Shown: piece by piece, positions 22,814 to 35,800 of the stretch | How positions within the stretch are numbered: position 1 is the first letter of the stretch | How the letters are laid out: every line of letters starts with the position of its first letter | Source: Caenorhabditis elegans | Taxonomy: Eukaryota; Nematoda; Chromadorea; Rhabditida; Rhabditidae | Assembly (NCBI RefSeq): GCF_000002985.6 | Contig: NC_003279.8 | Location: forward strand, 1,612,001-1,676,000 | Reading direction: 5' to 3' | DNA: 64,000 nucleotides | The notes under the pieces: model-generated | Databases searched by the model: none | What the model was told of the DNA's origin: nothing | Seen by the model: the letters and a program-made list of their open reading frames with translations, nothing else | Translations under genes and position numbers: made by a program

Positions 22814-25800
22814 ATGTTACGGCTCCGTTTACTCCTATTACTCATTATTCCCTTTTTAGGTAAGTAGGAAATTTTAAATTTTAAATTTTGAACAGATTTT
22901 AAGTTTTTTACTAATTTTCTTTACTAATTTTCAAACTCTTATTGGCTAAAATTATTGATAATAACACCTTTATTTTAAAATGTATTTCATACTTTATCAG
23001 TAAATATTATTATGTAACACCTTTATTAAGGGAACACAAACTTTTGAGAATGCGTATTGCACAACATATTTGACGCGCAAAATATCTAAACTACAGTAAC
23101 CCTTTAAATGACTACTGTAGGTCGATTTACGGGCTCGAAATTTCTATTAAAATGGTGACAGCGATATTCAATGTTCTTCCTATTTTTTTTCTCCCAATAA
23201 TGCATCGATTAATAAATTACCTCCGTAAATCGACACTACAGTAGTCATTTAAAGGGTTACTGTAGTTTAGATATTTTGCGCGTCAAATATGTTGTGCAAT
23301 ACGCATTCTCAGAATTTTGTGTTCCCGTAATAAGCTAACGTTTTTTTGACGATTTTGAATATCATACATAGTTATGCATGAATAAACAAATACTTTTTAA
23401 ATTTTTATTTCAAAATCTCTTGCATAGTTGTAATTAAATTAAATAATATAACTAATAGTAGGTATAACAAAATTTCGATAATTTTGCATTTTTTCGTTGT
23501 GTTAATTTCTAGTTTCTTATACAAAAATTATTAAGAAAGTTTTTACAAACTGGTACATAGTTTTGCGTTTTTTAAATAATAATATAACTAATAGCAAGTA
23601 TTTTAAAAATTTCCGGCAAATTGGAAAACCGGCAAATTGCCGGAATTGAAAATTTCTGGCAAATTGGAAAACCGGCAAATTGCCGGAACTGAAAATTTCC
23701 GGCAAATCGTAAAACCGGCAAATTACCAGAATTGAAAACTTCCGGCAAATCTGTAAAACGGCAAATCGCCAGAACTGAAAATTTCCGGCAAATTGCCCGA
23801 ATTGAAAATTTCCAACAAATCGGTAAAACGGTAAATTGCCGGAATTGAAAATTTTCGAAAAATTGGAAAACCGGCAAATTGCCAGAATTTAAAATTTCCG
23901 GCAAATCGGCAAATAGGTAATTTAAAAACTTTGGATATTTTTGAATATTTTTTTAATTTCTAAATGATCATTTTCAAACTAATAATAACTTCCTTTAACG
24001 TGTAAAAATTAGAATTTCGAACTTTATAACTAAATAATATAATGTTCAGTAATCATTACTTTAATAGACTTTGGAAAATTTACGACGATTTAAAATTTAA
24101 GGTCAAAACCGACCCGCCATATGTCTGCCGCCGTAACTTTTTTAGTGTAGTTTTTGTGTGATAATACTTTACTGGTATTATGAAAAATATCATGACCAAC
24201 ATTTTGTTAGTTGACGGTTTTCGAAAATAATTTCTAGTTTTTGAGTTATGGTTAATTGAACACAGTCCAAAATTCAAGAAAAACCGTTTGTGCATACCTT
24301 TGTATGTATATATGCGTATATATTTATATATATATAATTTCAAAACTTTTTCTACCTCAATTTTAATTCTTCTCTTATTATATCTATAAAGCTGGAAAAA
24401 TGCATTTGGATTAAAAAAAAAAAATTGAAAATTTTATTCAATTTTACAATCTACCACAAATGTTTCATTAAAATATGCACTCCAGCATGTTTTTCCGATA
24501 AACCATAAACTTCAAATCTATGTTCGACCATCTCTACATTATTTTTTTATTGCTTGATGAGTAGATAATATCACTTTCCATTATATCCGCAAAAGGGCTA
24601 AACGGTATTTACCGAGGGGAAATTAAGGACAATTGATTCATGATGATGATGATAGAAGTGAAATTAGATCGGAATTCAATTCACTTTATGCGATGGTTTT
24701 ATTTTAAAAAAATTTGAAGTAGAAATTAAGAGATTATTTAACAAGTTTATTAATTTCCTTTCTTAATTTTTGAATGTAGTTTTTAGTCAAGGAGTATGTA
24801 GTTTGTATTGAGTCTTAACTAGACTCTAGTTTGCTTCTGATTTTTTGTGGGATTTGCCGATTTGCCGATTTGCCGGATATCAGATTTGCCGAAAATGTTT
24901 AGAGCGATTTTTTTATAAGACGGAAACACTTAAAACTGTGTTTTTTTGAAAGTCTGTTCCTGTTTTCCTTAATATTTTCATAGAATTTGCTTAATTAAAA
25001 TAAATGTGGGAACATTAAATTTTCCGATTTGCCAGAAATTTTCAATTCGGACAATTTGCCATTTTGCCGATTTGCCGGAAGTTTTCAATTTGGGCAGTTT
25101 GCCGGAAATTTTCAATTCCGGCAATTTGCCGGAAAGTTTCAATTCCGGCAATTCGCCGATTTGCAAAGTAACTTAAAAGTTTAAAAAAATTGCGATTAAC
25201 ATTTTTCAAGATTTACAAAAATTTTAATGTGCTAACCAATATATTCTCAAAAAAAAATTTTTTTCGGGATTTTTCAGAATGCCAACTACACGATTTGGAG
25301 GTGACAACTCCACCGTCTTGGGCACCTACTGGAAGGTTGAATCAGTTTAATGGATTTGCAACTCCAAGACCTTCTCTATTACCTGCTAATGCACAAATGG
25401 GTAAGTTGTGTCTTTCAATAAAAAACAATTATTAGTCCTCAAAGCTTCGGAAACTTTCCAGAACTTTCTAGAAAATTTTTTTACTCAAAAAATTTCAATT
25501 CCTGCCGAACAAATTTCTCAGAGAATTTGAATTTTCCGCCAAAAAATTGTTCTCAAATAATTTGAAGTCCCGCCAAAACTTATGGGTCTCGCCACGATGG
25601 GTCACTAACCCCAAAAAAGAAAAAACTAAAGTTTTCCTAAACTACAGTAACCCTATGTATACTTACAGTACCCCTATATTACTACAACAGTACCTTGACA
25701 TTAACCCCCACCAACAAACAACCCAATATCTCTTCAAAATTTAAAGTAATCCTACGGTATTCCTACAGTACCCCTACAGTACTACTGCAGTACCCAGACC

Positions 25801-28800
25801 ATATCCCACCACTAACCACAAAGCAATATTACTTCAAAAAACAAAAAGTCAATTTTTCCTGAACTACAGTCATCCTACCGCGTTTCTACAATACCCCCTA
25901 CAGTACTACTACAGTACCCCGACCATAACCCCCACTAACACCAAAGCAATATAACTTCAAAAGACAGAAACTCAATTTTTCCTAATTTATAGTAATCCTA
26001 CAGTACTCCTACAGTACCCCCTACAGTACCACTACAGTACCCCGACCATATCCCTCCACTAACCCCAAAGCAGAATCACATCAAAAAACAAAAAGTCAAT
26101 TTTTCCTAAACTGCAGTAATCCTACCGTATACCTACAGTACAGTACTACTACAGTACCCCGACCATATCCCCGCCACTAACCCCAAAGCAATACCACTTC
26201 AAAGGACGATAAGTCAATTTTTCCTAAACTACAGTAATCCTACAGTACCTCTACAGTACCGCCTACAGTACCCCGACCATATCCCTCCACCAACCCCAAA
26301 GCAATATCACTTTAAAAAACAAAAAGTCAATGTTTTCCAGAACTAAAGTAATTCTACCGTACTCCTACAGTACCCCTACAGTACTACTACAGTACCCCGA
26401 CCATATCCCTCCACTAACCCCAAAGCAATATCACTTCAAAAAACGAAAAGTAGATTTTTCCTAAACTACAGTAATCCTACCGTACTCCCAACAGTCAGTC
26501 AAAATCTTTTCTCATTATCAGAAAATTTGAATTTCCTCCAAATTGATAATGTTCCTTTAAATTTTTCAGTTTACGCTTCGGTCTGGGCTGCCTGGTCAGC
26601 ATGGTCATTCTGTTCGGACTCTCATCGTATTCGTGTCCGTGCCTGCAACACCGTCCGCGGTTTCAGATGCCTCGGACCAAACCAGCAGACAGAAGCCTGC
26701 GATCCAGCGACAAGCCCGATTCTTGGAAGACCCCCTCGTCCGAATACCATCAATCCGGATGATTATGATAGTGTTGATCCATGGCAAGAAGATCGAGTTG
26801 AAGCGCTGAAACAGCTGTATCCAGATGAAACTATTGATGAGAAATTGAGCCATTTACCGGATCATGAGAAGGAACGACTGAGAGCGAGACTTCTTCCACC
26901 GCCAAGTTTGATGAGTCATGAGTTACTGAATAGACCTGTAAATGAGCAAGATGGGGCTCCGGGAGCTACTCCGGAAAAGATGTTTGGAGCTAGGCCAAAA
27001 GTGTTTGGAGCAAGAACTTTTGCTGTGCCAAATGCTGTTGGAGGAGCCCAGGCTGGGCTTAAAGGTACGAATAGAAGAAAACATAGGGCCATAATTTTCT
27101 AAATTTTGAAAAAAAAAACTTGAAAAAAAAATATATTCTCTAAAAAAGGCGCGAAAATGACGAAAAATTGATATTTTTTAGACCTAAAAAATTTTTTTAA
27201 TTGGTATTTTTTTAATCGGTTTTTGGAAATATAGATTTTTTTTTGATTTTTCAATTTTTTTTCCTACATGGTCTCAGAGTGTCCCATGTCGGCTTGATCT
27301 ACGTAGATCTACAAAAAAAAAAGAGACTGATTTCGCATGGTTAAGAACGTGCTGACGTCACATTTTTTGGGCGAAAAATTCCCGCATTTTTTGTAGATGA
27401 AACCGTGATGGGACAGCCTGGCACCACGTGTACTTTTGGAAATATATAATTTTTTGAAAAATATAGATTTTTCGGAATTTTTCAAAATCATCGTTTTTCT
27501 GAGCATCGATTTTTCTGTATATTTGATAAAGATATTTTCGAAACTATTGATTTTTAAAAAATTTTTTATGAAATTATCGATTTTTCGGAAATCTTTGAAA
27601 TATCGATTTTCCCACTTTCGGAGTTTTTTTAAACATACGTTTTTTTTTCGAATTTTGGAAAATATAGATTTTTTAAAGAAAAATTGAAACTTTCGCTTCT
27701 CAGAATTTTTCAAGTATATCGAATATCGATTTTTCGGAAATTCTGATAACATCGATACGTTTGGTAATATCGATTTTTTGACAAATTTTGGAAATATCGC
27801 ATCTTTTCGCGCTCCATTGATAATCGCCCTCCGGACAACGCGTGGGAAGTCGTGTACTCCACACGGACATAAAATTTTACAACTTAAATCGAGCCGCGAC
27901 GCGACACGCAACGCGCCGTAAATCTATCCCAGATATGGCCTGACCTTGTTCGGCAAACTCTTCCATATCAATTTATGAGGGAACCCAGAAACCCGTGGAT
28001 CGCATTTCTAAATTTTGAGAAAATCGATATCAGGAAAATATGAAATTATTGATTTTATTTTCGATTTTTCAAAAAATCAATATTTACAGATTTGCTAAAC
28101 GACGAGCAATTCTTCTCCGACATCACAAACGACGACAAGAAAATTGCTCCGGCTCAACAAAAACTGGAAGATTTCGGGAAGCTCGAAGATTTCGAAAAAT
28201 CCGTAGACGCCGCCGAGCAGAACCAAAATTCGAAGCAAAGCTCTGAGCAAGAGCAACAAAATTTCGAAAGTTTCGAGAAATCCGTGGAAGAGCAGGAGCA
28301 GCGACCGAAGAGCCGCGGGGAGGGCACTTTTACGGCAAAGAACCGGGGCAAGGTGGCTCCGAAGGTTCCAGAAGCCCCTGAAATTTCAGATGCGCTTCAG
28401 AAATTGTCAGCTTCAATGGATGGCCCGGAATTCTCGAATAAAGGTTTCACTGAAGACATTTTCGGAAGTATTGAGGAATTGATGAGCCCGCCGACTACAA
28501 CAACTACACTACAAACTACAACCACTAGACCACAAACTACAAAGACTACAACTACACCACAAACTACAACCACTAGACCACAAACTACAAAGACTACAAC
28601 TACACCACAAACTACAACCACTAGACTACAGACCACACGCCGACCGCCAATTCGAGTAACTCCGCGACTACCTACAGTAATCCCAGAGGATACTGTAGAA
28701 TTGGTCACGCCAAGTCTGCCAATGGCGCCGCCGCGCGAGAAAATCGATAATAGACCGGAAATGATTAACTTTTTTGAGGAGGAAATGTTTGAGGAAGATG

Positions 28801-31800
28801 AAATGACTACTAGAAAACCATGTAAGTTATTGATTTTTTTTTGGGTTAGTGATTTTCAAAAAAATCGATAAATGTCTTTGGAAAATCAATTTATTTCAAA
28901 ACCAGTCGCCAAAATATTCAGAAGAAATTCGAATTCCCGCCAAAATTTTCTGAAGAAATTTGAATACCCGCCAAACATTTTCTGAAGAAATTTGAATTCC
29001 CGCCAAAATGGGTCTCACGACGATGGGTCTCATACGTTGTGACGTCACTGAAACAGTTTTCCGACATGGTGCACAGTTTTTAAACTGAAAAATCGATAAA
29101 TTCTCATATTTTTCGGTAGGAATCGAAAATTCCTGATTCTAACCGAAAAATCCATAATTTATATTTTTGAAACAAAAATTAAAATTTTGCTGTAGATCAA
29201 AAAATCAATAATTAACCGCGTTTAGCTAAAAAAATCAATAATGTCAAATTTTTGCCGAAGTATCGATTTTTACTGTCATAAAATCGATAAATTTTCAGAG
29301 AAAATTTCACCGATACAAATCAATAAATCGACCGAAAAATCAATTTTTCCAGGGAAAAACGCCATTCACTACGGAGAGGTGATTCCGCAGACAACAACTA
29401 CCCGGACAACTCCAAGAGTCACCACAACTCAAGCCCCGCCCCCTGCCATGACGACACAATCCGGTTTCCCGATTCCCGAGGAGATCTCACTTGACACGCT
29501 ACACGCGTTGGATTGGATGTTGGCGAACATGACAAAAGCCGCCGAAGAAGGAAATGTGCCGCTTGATGGGTATGCGCCTTTATATTTAGAATTACTGTAA
29601 TTTCTAGTAAAAAAATTTGCTCAATTGAGTAAATTTTTTTCGAACTTTTTGATAAATTTCTAAAAAATTTCTCAACTATGGGAAAAATCGATAAAAAATC
29701 GTTGACAAACTTTTAAATTTTCCACATTGAACAATTGATTTTTTTTTACAAAAATTGCTCATTTTTGCCAATTTTCAATAGTTTTTGATGGGTATAAAAC
29801 ATTTTTCTGAAAATGTTCAAAACCACTATATTCTGAAAAAAGACAATTTTCAATGTTTTTGAGTGAATTTTGAGTCCTCTAACTACAAAATGAGCCATTT
29901 TAGAGAAATTTCGAAATTGTGAATTTTCACCATAAATTGCCCATTTTTGCCACTTTTTAATAGTTTTTGATGGGTTAAACCTAGAATTTCTGAATTCAGC
30001 AAATATGAATTACCCGTTTTCAACGAATTTAAACAACTTTTTTTTTCTATTTTTTTAGTCCTCTTACTACAAAATCAACCAATTTAGAATAATTTCAAAA
30101 GGGATTGCTGAAAAAAAAAGGAAATTTTGGAATAATCTAGACAGCTCTAGAAAATTCCAGAAACTTTTAGAGAGTCCTAGAAAATTGCAGAAGATTTAGT
30201 AACTTTCAGAAACTTCTGAATTGTTTTAGAAACTGTTGGTGGTTGATAAGTTGGAAAATTTTCAAAACATTTTTTGAAACGCGTAGAATGATCACGAAAC
30301 TTTTAGAAAACTCCAGAAAATTTTGATTTTTTCTTTGGAATTTTCAGATAAATTTTACGATGTTTGAAAATTTTGGTAAAATAATTTTGTACTCTAACTT
30401 CAAAATTAACCATTTTAAAGGAGTTTCAAAATTGAGATTTTCACAAAAAATGGGCATTTTTGCCACTTTTTTCTAATTTTTGATGGGTTAAGCCTAGATT
30501 TTTTGAATTCAGCATATATTAATTACTCGTTTCCCACAAATTTAAGCAAATTTTTAACCTCATAACTTTCCAAAAAAATTTGAAAAAAAATCAATAAATC
30601 GATAATAATTTCAGAAACGAGTTGCGCCTCCGCCTAGACAGTTCGCCAAGTGACCCAACAAATGTCTCCACAAAACTTCTCGCCAAAAAGCCACGTCGTC
30701 CGATAAAAAAGCGCGTCAAGACCCAACGCACGAAAACCATCAAACTTCATTACGGGGACGTGTTGCCCGCCGACGAAGTGAATCGAAAATTCCCGAAATT
30801 CCGAAATCGAAATGCTCATCGAGCAAGAATATTCGGAATCAAAACCTCGTCGATTCCAGAGGAAACGCTGAAAATTCAGACGAAAAAGTCCGAATTGACG
30901 GATGAAATTAACGATTTGAGGGATTTAATGGAACAAATGGATGAGAGAATTGAATCAAGATCTGCTTTAATGGAAGATAATTTTGATAGAGCTGTTAAGC
31001 CGAAACATGTAAGGTGTAAACGCGCTCTATTGTAAATTTTCACAAAAAATCGATAATTTTCGATTTCCGGGCAGGAAAATCGATAAATTAACACTATTCG
31101 AGAAAGTCAATAATTTGCCCAATTTTTTAGGAAAATCAATATTTTTCGATTTTCGGGCAGAAAAGTCGATAATTTGCCAAATTTTCAGAAAAATCGATAA
31201 TTTTCGATATTCGGGCAGAAAATTCGATAAGCGACCAATTTTCGGAAAAATCGATAATTTTCGATTTTCAGGCAGAAAAATCGATAAATGACCAATTTCG
31301 GAAAAATCAATAATTTGCCAACTTTTTTGAAAAATCGATAAATTTCGCTTTTCGGGCAGGAAGTGTAAACGCGCTCTATTGTGAATTTTCCCAAAAATCG
31401 ATAAATTAATACTATTCGAGAAAGTCGATAATTTGCCTAATTTGCAGAAAAATCTATAATTTTCAATTTCCGGGCAGAAAAAATCGATAATTTTCGATTT
31501 TCGGGCAGAAAAGTCGATAAAGTAACACTATTCGAGAAAATCGATAATTTGCCAAATTTTTAGAAAAATCGATAATTCACGTGGTGTCAGGTTGTCCCAT
31601 TACGGCTTGATCTACAAAAAATGCGGGAATTTTTCTCCCAAAAAAATGTGACGTCAGCGCGCTTTTTACAAATTTAATTGAGAAGTCTGGGTCTCTTCTC
31701 CCGCATTTTTAGTAGATCAAGCCAAAATGGGACACACACTATGACACCACGTGATAATTTGCTCAATTTTCAGAAAATCGATAATTTCTCGTTTTAGCAA

Positions 31801-31970
31801 AAAAAGTTTTAGGCGAATATTTAATTGATAAAATATTGATTTTTTGGAAAATCAATAATTGATTTCTCTGATGTTCAGCTAGAAAATTCGATATTATCAA
31901 TTTTAAACAAAACTTTCAAATATATTTTTTGCAGGAACACAACTCACCATACCGTCATCGACAAGTTTAA
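22814..31970 (+). CDS. Secreted protein with one thrombospondin type-1 repeat and mucin-like region
   Basis: Predicted extracellular protein of 680 residues; I do not know a gene name. Exons: 22814-22859, 25278-25400, 26570-27064, 28090-28821, 29353-29569, 30615-31008, 31935-31970; phases agree throughout. Exon 1 is a signal peptide (MLRLRLLLLLIIPFL). Exon 3 opens with a thrombospondin type-1 repeat: WAAWSAWSFC has the WxxWxxW motif used for C-mannosylation, followed by RVRACN, FRCLG and TEACD. Only four cysteines are visible, fewer than the usual six. Exon 4 is acidic and Gln/Glu-rich, then becomes TTTTRPQTTK-type Thr repeats, likely O-glycosylated. Exon 6 is basic (KKPRRPIKKRVK), with a short helical stretch rich in acidic and basic residues. 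AATAAA follows at about 32080. The domain suggests matrix or cell-surface binding; the partner is unknown. Confidence 0.85.
23018..23332. repeat. Family C palindrome in TSR gene intron 1
   Basis: Ends AGGGAACAC and GTGTTCCCGTAATAA; the arms mirror GAATGCGTATTGCACAAC and CCCTTTAAATGACTACTGTA. The loop is about 90 bp. Confidence 0.85.
23605..23915. repeat. Family E minisatellite
   Basis: About eight units of roughly 36 bp built on AATTTCCGGCAAAT and AAAACCGGCAAATTGCC, in TSR gene intron 1. Confidence 0.8.
23916..25277. other. Rest of TSR gene intron 1
   Basis: AT-rich intron. It has a TATATA tract near 24305-24340, a short GATGAT run near 24640 and family E units at about 24845-24905 and 25020-25165. 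Nothing else was recognised. Confidence 0.6.
25610..26500. repeat. About seven 120-bp units rich in CTACAGTA
   Basis: Each unit has two or three CTACAGTACCCC motifs, then GACCATATCCCTCCACTAAC, CCCAAAGCAATATCACTTC and a CAATTTTTCCTAAA tail. Successive tails start about 115-125 bp apart. It fills TSR gene intron 2. Confidence 0.85.
27267..27430. repeat. Family B element in TSR gene intron 3
   Basis: CATGG and CACGTG ends, inverted GATCTACAAAAA / TTTTTGTAGAT arms and a central TGACGTCA. Confidence 0.8.
27800..28000. repeat. Family A element in TSR gene intron 3
   Basis: GCGCTCCATTGATAATCGCC through CGCGCCGTAAATCTA to GAGGGAACCCAGAAACCCGTG (last motif given in part as GGGAACCCAGAAACC). The left end is truncated in an ATCGAT-rich stretch. 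Confidence 0.8.
29755..30560. repeat. Two copies of a dispersed intronic segment
   Basis: A segment with GCCATTTTTGATGGGTTAA-like sequence (core TTTTTGATGGGTTAA), then AGAATTTCTGAATTCAGCA and a GAATTACCCGTTTC tail, occurs at about 29930-30020 and 30440-30530. A related core is near 29770. It returns at about 32140-32280, and inverted at about 32460-32560. CTAGAAAATTCCAGAAAC-type sequence lies at 30135-30310. Confidence 0.65.
31030..31577. repeat. ATCGATAATTTTCGATTTTCGGGCAG tandem units
   Basis: Roughly ten degenerate units of about 45 bp carry AAAATCGATAATTTTCGA and a TTCGGGCAG tail, in the last TSR gene intron. They run up to a family B element. Confidence 0.7.
31578..31753. repeat. Family B element with ATAATT duplication
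   Basis: CACGTGG and CACGTG ends. ATAATT at 31572-31577 is repeated at 31754-31759. It has a TGACGTCA core and inverted ATGCGGGA arms. Confidence 0.87.
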
Positions 31971-32870
31971 CCATGTCTCCATACTTCCTAAAAATCCATA
32001 CTAAAGGAGCCGCAAAAAAACCAGCAGATCTTACCTCAAGAATGTCATCTCGATAATTTAATAAATTTCAAACTTTTGAATAAATGTAATAAAATTTTGT
32101 TTTGAATTTTCAAATAACAATATTAACCATTTTAGAGGAGTTTCAAAATTGTGACTTTTTACAAAAATTGCCCATTTTTGCCACTTTTCAATAGTTTTTG
32201 ATGGGTTAAACCTAGAATTTCTGAGTTCAGCATATATGAATTACCGGTTTCTAACAAATTTCGGCAAATTTTTATTTTTCCCAAATTATTTCTCAGCTAA
32301 TTTTGTAGTAAGAGGACTTTAAATTGATCTCCAAACCCTAAAAAAAGCCCTTTTTAGAATATAGTGGTTTCGAACATTTTCAGAAAAAAAATTTTTTGCC
32401 CAAAAAAAAGACAGTCATTAGATGGCTGAAAAAAATTAGGCAAAAATAAAAATTTCTCTAAATTTGTTGAAAATGGGTAATTCATATATGGAGAATTAAG
32501 AAAATCTAGGTTTAACCTTTCAAAAATTAGTAGTAGAAAGTGGCAAAAATGGGCAACTTCGTTTCTAACATGAAAAACTTGAGTTTTTTGTATATACAGT
32601 ACCCATTACTGGAACACAATTTGTTCAGATTTAATGAACAATGCTCTCACCAATAATATTACATTTTATTGCAGAACAAAAAGTATATACATTTACAAAA
32701 AATGCGGAAGATTCAAGTGAAATTGAGATCGTCTAAGACACACAAAAAGAAAGTCGGCGAAAAAAGCCTTGTAGGCAGGTAGGGAGGCATTTTCTTGCCT
32801 ACCAAGGAGGGGGGGGGGGGAGAGGAAAATAAATTAAAAATAAATTATTAAAAAATTTTCTTAACTTTGC
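31971..32870. other. Convergent intergenic region between the TSR gene and mab-20
   Basis: Contains the AATAAA of the TSR gene near 32080 and an inverted pair of the GATGGGTTAA segment (about 32140-32280 and 32460-32560). A GGCAGGTAGGGAGG tract ends in a run of about 12 G near 32808-32820. No gene was seen. Confidence 0.6.
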
Positions 32871-35800
32871 TCAATGAGCACTCGATGTATTGGCCTTGCA
32901 CTGAACATTCTTCTTATTGGAGTCACTCCAAATATTGAGTGCTGCCTTATAGGCATCGGCTTTCTTGCACCATTCACGTTGGCACGAACGATATTCGGCG
33001 ACACTTGTCGGGCGGGCACAGTTTTCTGCAACAAAAAAAAGTTAGAACATTTTTGCTGAAAACTCGGCCACCGATTCTTTTTCCTTTTTTTCACAAAAAA
33101 ATTACCTAACTCAATTCAGAAACACTTATGAAAATTCTTTTTTTTTTCTAGAAAAAATCGAAATTTCGAGCTTGGTGGCCGTGTAAAAGTGAAAACTCGG
33201 CCACCGATTTTTTCCCGATTTTGCCGCTAAAGCAAGATCGAGAAAAATTCATAAAAAATGCATATTGTTTCTTAAAAAATGAAAATTAAAAAACATGTGG
33301 CCGCGAAAAAAAGAAACCTCGGCCACCGTTTTTTTGTGGCGGCCAAGTCGGAAACACTGGTGTAGCGAGACGAAAAATGGCGTGGCCGCGGAAAGATAAA
33401 AAACTCGGCCACCGATTTGTTTTCTGTCATTTTTCTGCAGTTTTTCTACAATTAATTTCATGGCCGCAAAAAAGTACAGTTTTTCGTGATTTTTTCAGTT
33501 GAATTTTTTGTTAAAACTCATTACCATGAACAACAATTCTTGCTCTAACAAGAATAATATTATCTCTCAAACATTCATAGGTTCCAGCATCCTCCAACTG
33601 CGCATCCAACACCACCAATTCCCCATTCCGAGTCACCACGTGCCGTTGCCCACTCTCAACACTCCGCCCATCCTTCTGCCACACCCCATTCTTGGCTCCA
33701 ACCAAACGGAGCCCGTCGCCCAAGTAGACATCCTTAACGGTAAGCTTCTCGACAGCGGAGCACTCTGGTGATATTCTTCCAGCCCATGAGCTCGAAATCC
33801 AGCCGACTGATTTCTCATTTGTCTTTGTTTTCAGCGAGCATTTCGAGTTGACCGCATTCCAGCTGCAGTAGGGATCAAGGGAGCAGAGAGCACAGGATGG
33901 TTGCTCCGAGCATCGAGCAACTGAGAATTGGGAGACACCGGCTCCAGACGTGACAAAGAAGAATTCGGCAGGCAAAAGTGCCACGTCATTAATCCGGGAG
34001 GCCGCAATTTTTAGCGATTTTTCTTCGATTAAATTCGATTTCCACTCGTTTCCTTCTTTCCAATGCGAAATTTTCCAAACTCGTCGATTTGCACTATCAA
34101 ATGCAAAAATCACATTCTGGTTGGGAAGTTGATCTACGACAATATGCGTGAAAACGTGGTCACGGAGTGGCAGAATCGGGGTTCCGCCGGATATGGAATC
34201 GGAAACCAGGAGATGCGTTTTTGCAAAGTGAAGATCCGTATCCGAAATGCTGTGCGAGTTTTGTGAGCACTGAAAGAGAGAAAATCGATGATTAAGTGGT
34301 TAACGCGTCAGAAATGGGCGGGGCTTATATTACACAATTTTTATATCTAAAAATGAATTTCACCAACGGAAAATAGGTATTTTTCAATCAAAATTGATTT
34401 TAACATCCTGAAAAATCGATTAAAAGGGGTTTTATGTCAGAAATGGGTGGGGCTTCCAAGATGTTCCTTTAAAAAATCATTAAATAAGCTCCGCCCCCTG
34501 GTATCAATATTTTCGGACCAACGCATGTTTTCCTTGTTAATATGCTCGGCCACGTGGAGTCAGAAAGTCCCATTTCGCTTTGATCTACAAAAAATGCGGG
34601 AGAAGAGACGCAGAGTTCTCAGCTGATTTCGAATGGAGGAGCGTGTTGACGTCACAATTTTTCTGGGAAAAATTCCCGCATTTTTTGTAGATAAAGCTAT
34701 ATTGGGACAGCCTGACACCACGTGCTCCGCATCAAAATTGTTTGAAAAAAATTGCAAAAAATTAAAGAAATTTTTTTTTGAAATAAGCCCCGCCGAGTTA
34801 AAACCGATTTTTAGAAGACACCGAGCGTAGGCGGGCTTTCAAATTTTTCAAAAATTCTAAAACTACGGCTCCGCCCACTTCTGACGCAAAATTTCATTTT
34901 TGAACTAGATTTTTTTTTGTAAAATTTATTTTGCAATAGAGCACATTTTCCACCTACCGTTCCCGGGCGATGAGCCGGAATCTCGTCGGCGGTCACCGAA
35001 AACTGCCCGTTCGCAGTCTCTTCCATTAGGAGGCCGGTGTCGAGGAGCTGAAAACACAAAGTTCAATAGGTGGCCGAGTTAATTTGATTTGTTTGGCGGC
35101 CACGGCCACCACTTACATGATTGATTGAAGAGAGTTGGAACATGCATATCGCAGAAGAAGTAAATGCGGTTTCCGATGTGGAAAACGTGGCGTAGAAGTA
35201 GGTTTCTCCGTGTTTGTCGACGCGTTTTACGGATTCTGAAAAAAAAAATAGACAGTGTAGATGCGCTCTATTGAGACGGTCTTAAATTTGAGAACTTCAT
35301 GATTTTTTTTCCTTAAATTTATCGGCTCGACCATACCTGGGGTAGATTTACGGCGCGTGGCGTGTCGCGTAGCGGCTCGATTTTAGTTGTAAAACTAAAT
35401 GCATTTGCCCGTGTGGAGTACACGACTTTCCCACGCGTTGTCCGGCGGGCGATCGCCAATGGAGCGCGAAAAATTCAATGAGAAAGACCATAACCCCGTG
35501 CGACCACGATGCTACACTCGGTCGCCATATTTTTCAATACTGGTGTCAGAATGTCCCATTTTGTTGTGATCTACAAAAAATGCGGGAATTTAAACGCAGA
35601 CTTCTCAACTGATTTCGCATGTTTAAGAACGTGCTGACGTCACAGTTTTTTTGGAAAAATATTACCGCATTTTTTGTAGATCAAACCGTTATGGGACAAC
35701 CTGACACCACGTGAATACTGCGAAAACTGGCGAACATTTGTTTTAAAATCACGAGGCTCTGGCCTTGCTCATTGAATTTTTCGCGCTCTCGCCTGCCGGA

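Noticed and set aside
28397..28708. Antisense Val-rich frame of 103 codons
   Set aside because: Shadow of the Thr-rich repeat of the TSR gene on the other strand.
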